A DNA stretch of 38,560 bases from Pseudomonadota bacterium (GTDB lineage Bacteria > Pseudomonadota > Gammaproteobacteria > Steroidobacterales > Steroidobacteraceae): assembly GCA_023428645.1 (NCBI GenBank), contig JAEYXD010000001.1:1-38560 (forward strand), in the 5' to 3' direction. Every line of letters starts with the position of its first letter. The stretch's first letter is position 1. Made by a program: the position numbers and the translations under genes. Below, piece after piece: positions 33,025 through 38,560 of this stretch. The notes under the pieces were generated by a model. It worked only from the letters and a program-made list of their open reading frames with translations. It searched no databases and was not told the origin of the DNA.

Positions 33025-33597
33025 GTGTCTCAACTCGCAACGATGCAGGCACCTGGTTCGGACACAGATGCTGCAATTCAGGAGGCCCTGCAGGCGAGGC
33101 GTTTCCGCGAGGCGTTCGCGCAGTTGCTGCCGCGCTATCGAGACAAGGTTTTTCGCCTGTGTTTCAGTATGTTGCGTCACCGCGCCTGGGCAGAGGACGT
33201 GTCTCAGGACGTGTTCTTGCGCATCTGGCGGGCCCTGCCGGGGTTCGCGGGCCAGTCGTCGTTGTCGACGTGGATCTATGCGATCTCGCGCAATGCGTGC
33301 TTGTCGGAGCTGCGCAAACGCCGGGCATTGGTATCGATCGACGCTGACGAAGAGGGTTACCACCCGGAGATCCCCGCGCTCACCGTTTCCGACGCGGATG
33401 ACTCCGCAACCGTCAGTGTGACGCAGATGTTGGAACAATTGCCGGAGCGCTACCGTCAAGCCGTGACGCTGTTCTATATGGAAGACAAGTCTTACGAGCA
33501 GACCGCCGCCAGTCTCGGGATGCCGCTCGGCACCGTCAAAGCCTTGCTGCACCGTGCCCGTAAGCGCTTGATCGAGCTCGCCCGCGAGGCCGCCTGA
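33025..33597 (+). CDS. ECF-type RNA polymerase sigma factor
   Basis: About 190 residues from GTG 33025; ATG 33043 is the alternative and the frame is open further up. Region 2 is present (RYRDKVFRLCFSMLRHRAWA, EDVSQDVFLRIWRALPGF, SSLSTWIYAISRNACLSELR). Region 4 is present (MLEQLPERYRQAVTLFYMED, SYEQTAASLGMPLGTVKALL, HRARKRL). There is no region 3, which defines the ECF class. The anti-sigma gene begins 3 bp after the stop. Inverted copies of CGCAACCTT flank the divergent region upstream, which may be autoregulated promoters. Confidence 0.93.
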   Translation: MSQLATMQAPGSDTDAAIQEALQARRFREAFAQLLPRYRDKVFRLCFSMLRHRAWAEDVSQDVFLRIWRALPGFAGQSSLSTWIYAISRNACLSELRKRRALVSIDADEEGYHPEIPALTVSDADDSATVSVTQMLEQLPERYRQAVTLFYMEDKSYEQTAASLGMPLGTVKALLHRARKRLIELAREAA

Positions 33598-33600
33598 CCG

Positions 33601-34140
33601 ATGAACGAATTCAGCCAGCACGACGCGATTTGGAACGAGCGCCTGCAAGATGTGCTCGACGGCGATGTCGTTGCGAGCGAGCGTGCAGCCGTCGATTCGC
33701 ATCTCGCCGCGTGTGCCCGCTGCCGCACGCATTTCGCGGCACTCAAACGCCTGGACGCCGTCTTGGCCGCGCATATCGAGGCACCCCGGCTCGACAGTTC
33801 GTTCGACGGGGAACTGTTCGCACGGATCGAAGCGATCGATGCGCGCACGCGCGACCAGGCAAGGCAACGAGCCGATGACGAGCTGCAACAAAACCTCCGC
33901 TCGCTCACGCGGAGCTGGCATCGAGGGCTCGCGTTCGTGATCGGCGGCGCGATTGCAGGCGTCGCACTCGCTTTCGCATTCACCGGATGGATCGAGGCCG
34001 CGGGCCTGTCCGAGAAACTGCTCGACACCATGACTGGGCTCGGCTTGGCGCCCGTCGATGGATTGCGCACCGTCATGATCGCGGCAATCGGCGCCGGAAT
34101 CGGCGGCACCTGCAGCTGGCTGGGAGCCACATTCGACTGA
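33601..34140 (+). CDS. Zinc-type anti-sigma factor (membrane)
   Basis: 179 residues. The N-terminal zf-HC2/ZAS domain has the motif His34-x3-Cys38-x2-Cys41 (HLAACARC), which binds zinc and holds the sigma factor; redox-sensitive members release it on thiol oxidation. Two membrane-type helices follow (about 108-128, LAFVIGGAIAGVALAFAFTG; about 155-172, TVMIAAIGAGIGG). It starts 3 bp after the ECF gene, the normal sigma/anti-sigma order. The signal (oxidative, envelope or other) cannot be told. Confidence 0.88.
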   Translation: MNEFSQHDAIWNERLQDVLDGDVVASERAAVDSHLAACARCRTHFAALKRLDAVLAAHIEAPRLDSSFDGELFARIEAIDARTRDQARQRADDELQQNLRSLTRSWHRGLAFVIGGAIAGVALAFAFTGWIEAAGLSEKLLDTMTGLGLAPVDGLRTVMIAAIGAGIGGTCSWLGATFD

Positions 34141-34181
34141 TCGTGCCATCTCCCTGGCATACCGACTGACCGATCGCTCGG

Positions 34182-34198
34182 ACCCGATCGGGTAGAAT
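34182..34198 (+). promoter_or_regulatory. Candidate kup promoter: -10 TAGAAT abutting a 12-bp palindrome
   Basis: The palindrome ACCCGATCGGGT (34182-34193) shares its last base with TAGAAT (34193-34198). That hexamer lies 40 bp upstream of the kup ATG. No clear -35. The palindrome could bind a repressor. Confidence 0.4.
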
Positions 34199-34232
34199 CC
34201 GCGCTCCCCAAGGTGCGAGCTCGCGAACAACG

Positions 34233-36131
34233 ATGACCGCAAGCGGAGCCGCGATCGCCGCGACGCCACATGAGCACAGGCCGGAGCGCAAGCTGGTCCT
34301 GACGGCTTTGGGCGTCGTCTTCGGCGATATCGGCACGAGCCCGTTGTACGCCTTCCGGGAATGCTTCGCCCCGGCTCACGGCATTCCAGTGACGCCTGCG
34401 AACGTGATCGGCTTGCTGTCGCTGATTCTCTGGTCGCTGACGCTCGTCATCTCGATCAAGTACATCGGCATCGTGATGAAGTCGGACAATCGCGGCGAAG
34501 GTGGCGTGCTGGCCTTGAGCTCGCTGCTGCTCGCGGCAACGCGCAACTGGCACTTCTGGACGCCGGTGAGCGCGGTCGGATTGTTCGGCGCCGCGCTGTT
34601 CTTCGGCGATGGCTTCATCACTCCGCCCGTCTCGATTCTCGGCGCGATGGAGGGCATCGGCGTCGCGGCGCCAAGCCTGTCGCGCTTCATCGTGCCGCTC
34701 ACGCTGATCATCCTGTCGGCGCTGTTCTTCGCGCAGCGGCGCGGCACGGGCGCGATGGGGCGCGCATTCGGCCCGGTGATGCTCGTATGGTTCGTGATTC
34801 TCGGGCTGCTCGGCACCCGCTGGATCATCGAGTATCCGAGCGTGCTGCTCGCGGTGAACCCGTGGCATGCCCTGCGCTTCTTCGCCGACAACGGGCTCGC
34901 CGGATTCGTCGTGCTGTCGTCCGTGTTCCTCGCTGTCACCGGCGGGGAAGCGCTCTACGCGGACATGGGTCACTTCGGACGCGGGCCGATCAAACGCGGC
35001 TGGTTTTTCATCGTGTTTCCAGCGCTCACGCTGAACTACTTCGGCCAGGGCGCGGTGCTCATGCATACGCCGAGCGCGGTCGAGAACCCGTTCTATCACC
35101 TCGCGCCTGCCTGGGCGCTCGCGCCGCTCATCCTCATCGCGACGGCAGCCGCCGTGATCGCGTCGCAGGCCGTGATCTCCGGCGTGTTCTCGGTGACGCG
35201 CCAGGCCCTGAACCTCGGGTACTTGCCGCGCCTGCGCATCACTCACTCCTCCGAATACGAAATCGGGCAGGTCTACGTGCCGAGCGTCAATTGGCTGCTC
35301 TACATCGGCACCGTCGTGCTCGTGATCGGCTTCGGCTCATCGGCACAGCTCGCCGGAGCCTATGGGATCGCGATCTCCGCGACGATGCTGATCGACGGCG
35401 TGCTCGTCATTCTGTTGCTGCATGCCACGCAGGGCTCGAACACCAAGCTGAAGATTGCCGCGCTCGGCGTCGTCGCCGTGCTCGACGTGCTGTTCTTCGC
35501 TTCGAACTCACTCAAGTTCGCGCATGGGGGCTGGATTCCCGTCGCGACCGCGGCGCTCGTGTACGTGCTGATGACGACGTGGCAGGAAGGCCGCCGCACG
35601 CTGAACTGGCTGATCTCGAAACAGCAGATGCCGGTGCGCGACTTTCTCGCGCTGATCGAAACAGACCCGCCCCATCGCGTGCCGGGCACGGCGGTCTATC
35701 TCGCGAGCGAGGCGGGCGGCATGCCGCGCGCCTTGCTCAACAACCTGCGCTTCAATCGCGTGCTCCACGAGCGCAACGTGCTGCTGACGTTCGTGCGGCC
35801 CGAGGTGCCCTTCGTGCCGCCGGAGGAACGCATCGAGGTTCAGGATCTCGCGCCTGGGCTGTGCCGCATCACCGCGCGGTATGGCTTCATGGAAACGCCG
35901 AACGTCGTCAGCGCGCTGCGCGCGGCCGAAGAGAAAGGCGTGGCGTACGATCCCGACAATACGCTGTACGTCGTCGGCCGCGAGAATCCCGTGTTCGCGA
36001 TCGGCTCCGGGATGCCGCACTGGCGCAAACGTCTGTTCGCCTTCATGGGCCGCAACAGCCAGCTCGCGGCCATCCACTTCGGTGCGCCGCCGCATCGCAC
36101 CTTGGAAGTGAGCAGTCAGGTCAAGTTCTAG
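34233..36131 (+). CDS. kup: Kup-type potassium transporter
   Basis: This 632-residue inner-membrane K+/H+ symporter has the normal Kup length. It has about twelve helices in the first 450 residues, starting LVLTALGVVFGDIGTSPLYA with the family GDIGTSPLY. It also carries SDNRGEGGVLALSSLL, ALFFGDGFITPPVSILGAME, VFLAVTGGEALYADMGHFGR and LNYFGQGAVL. A soluble C-terminal domain of about 180 residues follows (GTAVYLASEAGGMPRALLNN, ITARYGFMETPNV). Kup supports K+ uptake at low pH and low osmolality. It is convergent with glk, 7 bp between stops. Confidence 0.96.
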   Translation: MTASGAAIAATPHEHRPERKLVLTALGVVFGDIGTSPLYAFRECFAPAHGIPVTPANVIGLLSLILWSLTLVISIKYIGIVMKSDNRGEGGVLALSSLLLAATRNWHFWTPVSAVGLFGAALFFGDGFITPPVSILGAMEGIGVAAPSLSRFIVPLTLIILSALFFAQRRGTGAMGRAFGPVMLVWFVILGLLGTRWIIEYPSVLLAVNPWHALRFFADNGLAGFVVLSSVFLAVTGGEALYADMGHFGRGPIKRGWFFIVFPALTLNYFGQGAVLMHTPSAVENPFYHLAPAWALAPLILIATAAAVIASQAVISGVFSVTRQALNLGYLPRLRITHSSEYEIGQVYVPSVNWLLYIGTVVLVIGFGSSAQLAGAYGIAISATMLIDGVLVILLLHATQGSNTKLKIAALGVVAVLDVLFFASNSLKFAHGGWIPVATAALVYVLMTTWQEGRRTLNWLISKQQMPVRDFLALIETDPPHRVPGTAVYLASEAGGMPRALLNNLRFNRVLHERNVLLTFVRPEVPFVPPEERIEVQDLAPGLCRITARYGFMETPNVVSALRAAEEKGVAYDPDNTLYVVGRENPVFAIGSGMPHWRKRLFAFMGRNSQLAAIHFGAPPHRTLEVSSQVKF

Positions 36132-36138
36132 CGCAACG

Positions 36139-37137
36139 TTACGCCGCTTCCCAACGCGGACCCGGATCGACGAACGCGCGCGCGAGCCCGACGAAGGCCG
36201 GCAGCTCGGAGCGGATCACGTAGATCGGAACATCGGCCAGATAGTCGGCATAGCGGCCCTTGTCCTCGAAGCGATCGCGAAATGCCGAGGTCGTGAAGAA
36301 CGAGCCGAGCTGCGGCACGATGCCGCCGCCGATAAAGAGCCCGCCCACCGCACCGAGCGTGAGAACGAGATTGCCGCTCAAGGTGCCGAGCAGTCCGCAG
36401 AACATCGAGACGGTTTCCAAGCAGAGCTTGCACGTGCCGGCCAGCGCGTGTTCGGTGATCTCGGGCGGCGTCAGCGTCTCCGGCCGCACGCCCTCGACCG
36501 CGCACAATGCGTCGTACAGATTGACGAGCCCCGGACCAGACAGCACGCGCTCGGCCGACACGTGCGAGAAGCGTTGCCGCAGCTGCGCCAGCACGTACAT
36601 CTCGCGCTCGTTCATGACGGAGAGCGTGACGTGTCCACCTTCGCCCTGCAGTGGAATCCAATGCTCGCCGGACGGCACGAGACCCGATACGCCGAGCCCC
36701 GTCCCGGGACCGAGCAAAGCGACCGCGGCGCCGGGCACGGACCGCCCGCCGCCGATCTGCTCGAGCTCGTGCGGCGGCAAATGCCGGATCGCCATCGCGA
36801 GCGCCGTGAAGTCGTTCAAGAAGATCAGCCGGTCGAGATGCAGCTCCCGACGCGTTGCCGCCGCGGAGAACTGCCACACGTGATTCGTCATCCGGATGTG
36901 ATCGCCAGTGATCGGCCCCGCGATCGCCATCGCCGCACGAGCCGGCCGGCGCGCACCGACGGCACCCACCGCGTTGAGATAGTGCTCGGCGGCTGCGACG
37001 AGCGTCGGAAAATCCGCGCATGCGAGCACGACCTCGTCAGTGGCGATATCGCCCTCGAGCAAGGCAAAGCGCGCATTCGTACCGCCGATATCGGCGATCA
37101 GCTTTGGCGACTCCGGCTCAAGGCGACCAATAGACAT
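36139..37137 (-). CDS. glk: Glucokinase
   Basis: It phosphorylates glucose to glucose 6-phosphate with ATP in the cytoplasm. 332 residues, close to E. coli Glk (321). Phosphate-binding LIADIGGTNARFALLEG is near residues 13-29. The catalytic Asp is in FLNDFTALAMAI. ALLGPGTGLGVSGLV and GEGGHVTLSV line the sugar site, and GGLFIGGGIVPQLG is the second ATP loop. The start overlaps the pgl stop by 20 bp, so it is translated with pgl. It completes a zwf-pgl-glk unit that feeds the Entner-Doudoroff or pentose phosphate routes. Confidence 0.95.
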   Translation of the reverse strand: MSIGRLEPESPKLIADIGGTNARFALLEGDIATDEVVLACADFPTLVAAAEHYLNAVGAVGARRPARAAMAIAGPITGDHIRMTNHVWQFSAAATRRELHLDRLIFLNDFTALAMAIRHLPPHELEQIGGGRSVPGAAVALLGPGTGLGVSGLVPSGEHWIPLQGEGGHVTLSVMNEREMYVLAQLRQRFSHVSAERVLSGPGLVNLYDALCAVEGVRPETLTPPEITEHALAGTCKLCLETVSMFCGLLGTLSGNLVLTLGAVGGLFIGGGIVPQLGSFFTTSAFRDRFEDKGRYADYLADVPIYVIRSELPAFVGLARAFVDPGPRWEAA

Positions 37138-37822
37138 CGACCGGCACCTCTCGTTGATGCAGCACTGCGCGCACCGGCAGCTCGTTCGCAGATCCGGGCG
37201 TGCGCGCCTTCTGATAAACCTGCCACTTCGCCTCGCCCTCGATGTGCAGAATGATCCTGCGAGCGTCCAGCAGCGCGGCGAGATTCAAACTCACCCGCGC
37301 GTGAGGCGCAGCAAGCGCATTCACCGCGATGCAGCCGGGCGGCGTGGCGGGATCGAGCGCACGCGCCAGCGCGAGCGAGCCTGGAAACAATGAGGCCGTG
37401 TGACCATCGTTTCCCATCCCGAGTACGATCACGTCGTACGGATGCGGCACTCGTGATAACGCGCGCCACGCCCAATCGGCTCCCGCTTCGGGCGTGGGGG
37501 CCGGATTCTTGAGCCCGACGAACCGAGCGCAGCCGGCCTGATCCGCGAGCAGATGCTTGCGTACGAGTCCTTCGTTGCTCGCCGGGTCGCTCGTTTCGAC
37601 CCAGCGCTCGTCCGCGAGCGTGATGCACACTCGCGACCAATCGCACTTCTCCCTGCGCAATTGCTCGAACAGGCGCACGGGCGTGCGGCCGCCGGACACG
37701 ACGAGGCTCGCCGCGCGACGCACCTGGATCGCTTCTTCCAGATCGACTTTGATTTCACCGGCGAGCGCGTGCGACAGCGCGATTGCGTCGGGGAAGCGGT
37801 GTTCGTGAACCCACTTGGACAT
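37118..37822 (-). CDS. pgl: 6-phosphogluconolactonase (Pgl/DevB)
   Basis: It hydrolyses 6-phosphogluconolactone to 6-phosphogluconate. 234 residues from ATG 37822 (MSKWVHEHRFPDAIALSHAL); the longer open frame upstream is not protein-like. Typical motifs are ASLVVSGGRTPVRLFEQL, ITLADERWVETSDPASNEGL and DVIVLGMGNDGHTASLFPG. The end is AVLHQREVPVDVYWSP. The product of zwf is its substrate and zwf lies 64 bp upstream on the same strand. Confidence 0.94.
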   Translation of the reverse strand: MSKWVHEHRFPDAIALSHALAGEIKVDLEEAIQVRRAASLVVSGGRTPVRLFEQLRREKCDWSRVCITLADERWVETSDPASNEGLVRKHLLADQAGCARFVGLKNPAPTPEAGADWAWRALSRVPHPYDVIVLGMGNDGHTASLFPGSLALARALDPATPPGCIAVNALAAPHARVSLNLAALLDARRIILHIEGEAKWQVYQKARTPGSANELPVRAVLHQREVPVDVYWSP

Positions 37823-37886
37823 GCAGGCGATGCGCTCGACGCCGCGTGATGGGCCGGAGGCGCGGAGCTTACGGCATTTCTCGAGC

Positions 37887-38560
37887 TTACAACTCGTTGC
37901 GCCACGAAAAGCCGTCCCGACTGACGAGCGCGCTGGCGGCCGCCGGCCCCCACGTTCCCGCGGTGTAGGCTTTCGGGCGTTCGTCGTACTGCTGCCAGGC
38001 TTCGCGAATCGGATCGATCCAGGCCCACGCGGCATCGAGCTCATCACGACGCATGAACAGCGTGAGCGTGCCCTTGACGACATCGGTCAGCAAACGCTCG
38101 TACGCATCGAGCGGACGATCCTTGAACGTCTCGCTGAAATCGAGGCTCAGATCGACAGGCTTCAAGCGCATGCCCTGTCCCGGGCTTTTCGCGAGCACGC
38201 TGAGCGTAATGCTTTCGACCGGCTGCAATTGAATGACGAGCCGATTCCACGCGTGAGCGGCATCGGGCCGCTCGTAGATGGAGTGCGGCACGTCCTCGAA
38301 CGTGATGACGATCTCGGACTGCTTCTCCTGCAAGCGCTTGCCGGTGCGCAAATAGAACGGCACGCCCGCCCAGCGCCACGAATCGATTTCGACTTTCAAG
38401 GCGACGAAGGTTTCGGTCGTGCTGTCCTTGGGTACGTCCTTCTCGTCGAGATAGCCGACGACGGGCGCGCCGCCCGCGGCGCCCGCCTTGTACTGGCCGC
38501 GAACCGCCTTCGTGAGCACCTCGTGGCCGCGCAACGGGCGCAGCGCGCGCAAGACTTTCA
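37887..38560 (-). CDS. zwf: Glucose-6-phosphate dehydrogenase, C-terminal part (cut by window edge)
   Basis: It oxidises glucose 6-phosphate to 6-phosphogluconolactone with NAD(P)+. About 224 C-terminal residues are visible: KVLRALRPL at the window edge, VRGQYKAG, TTETFVALKVEIDSWRWAGV, PFYLRTGKRLQEKQSEIVIT and IQLQPVESITL. PLDAYERLLTDVVKGTLTLF and the final WGPAAASALVSRDGFSWRN follow. The NADP-binding N-terminal half, including the active-site His, lies outside the window. The stop at 37887 is followed by pgl. Confidence 0.95.
   Translation of the reverse strand, partial: KVLRALRPLRGHEVLTKAVRGQYKAGAAGGAPVVGYLDEKDVPKDSTTETFVALKVEIDSWRWAGVPFYLRTGKRLQEKQSEIVITFEDVPHSIYERPDAAHAWNRLVIQLQPVESITLSVLAKSPGQGMRLKPVDLSLDFSETFKDRPLDAYERLLTDVVKGTLTLFMRRDELDAAWAWIDPIREAWQQYDERPKAYTAGTWGPAAASALVSRDGFSWRNEL

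Noticed and set aside
33492..35246. 584-codon minus-strand frame opposite the anti-sigma and kup genes
   Set aside because: Low-complexity charged translation, overlapped entirely by conserved genes.
1..38560. CRISPR arrays, tRNA/rRNA genes, insertion sequences, prophage genes
   Set aside because: No spaced direct repeats, tRNA-like T-arms, transposase or phage proteins were seen on either strand.

Overview
This window looks like ordinary chromosome from a GC-rich (roughly 60-65 % GC), aerobic, Gram-negative gammaproteobacterium. The evidence is the RND and MacAB-type envelope export systems, lipoprotein signals, UbiC (ubiquinone synthesis), a PcaF/PaaJ-type thiolase, Fe-type superoxide dismutase, Kup and a zwf-pgl-glk sugar operon. 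The gene mix would fit the Xanthomonadales/Nevskiales/Steroidobacteraceae side of the class, but that is a guess from style, not a placement. I see no phage genes, transposases, rRNA, tRNA or CRISPR. The window cuts a gene at each end: the outer-membrane channel at the left and zwf at the right.

Layout. 1-6362 (minus): a TetR repressor, periplasmic adaptor, RND pump and outer-membrane channel in one operon. Its promoter lies between two copies of an ACCG-N6-CGGT operator. 6846-8590 (plus): an orphan membrane histidine kinase whose N-terminus resembles the plant ethylene-receptor domain, then ubiC. 8700-12974 (plus): a tightly coupled MacAB-like ABC exporter (adaptor, ATPase, two FtsX-type permeases). 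13010-15321 (plus): an Fpg/Nei-type DNA glycosylase, an AraC regulator and a VOC protein. 15322-15754: an intergenic stretch dense in RNA structure, with a hairpin, a three-way junction followed by a T-tract, and a strong orphan terminator. 15755-17056: a small secreted protein diverging from sodB. 17291-21972 (plus): an iron-type operon of imelysin lipoprotein, di-heme cytochrome, Tat-exported DUF1513 protein and an outer-membrane barrel-like protein, behind a promoter overlapped by a Fur-like box.

21953-25490 (minus): an AraC regulator, a small membrane protein, a PcaF/PaaJ thiolase and a DksA-like protein with an altered zinc finger. 25637-29035: two DMT transporters tail to tail, the second diverging from a MocR-type regulator. 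29093-30522: two overlapping miniature genes diverging from a LysR regulator, with a 25-bp palindrome between them. 30543-32858: an eight-cysteine zinc-ribbon protein, a VOC protein, pirin and a membrane protein. 33025-34140: an ECF sigma factor and its zinc-type anti-sigma factor. 34233-38560: the potassium transporter Kup, convergent with glk, pgl and zwf.

The points most worth following up are the ethylene-receptor-like kinase that lacks the copper-binding cysteine, the structured RNA locus at 15353-15720, the Fur-type operon with its extra barrel gene, and the small-gene pair beside the LysR palindrome. Most of the window is familiar housekeeping and envelope biology; I found no wholly novel multi-gene system.
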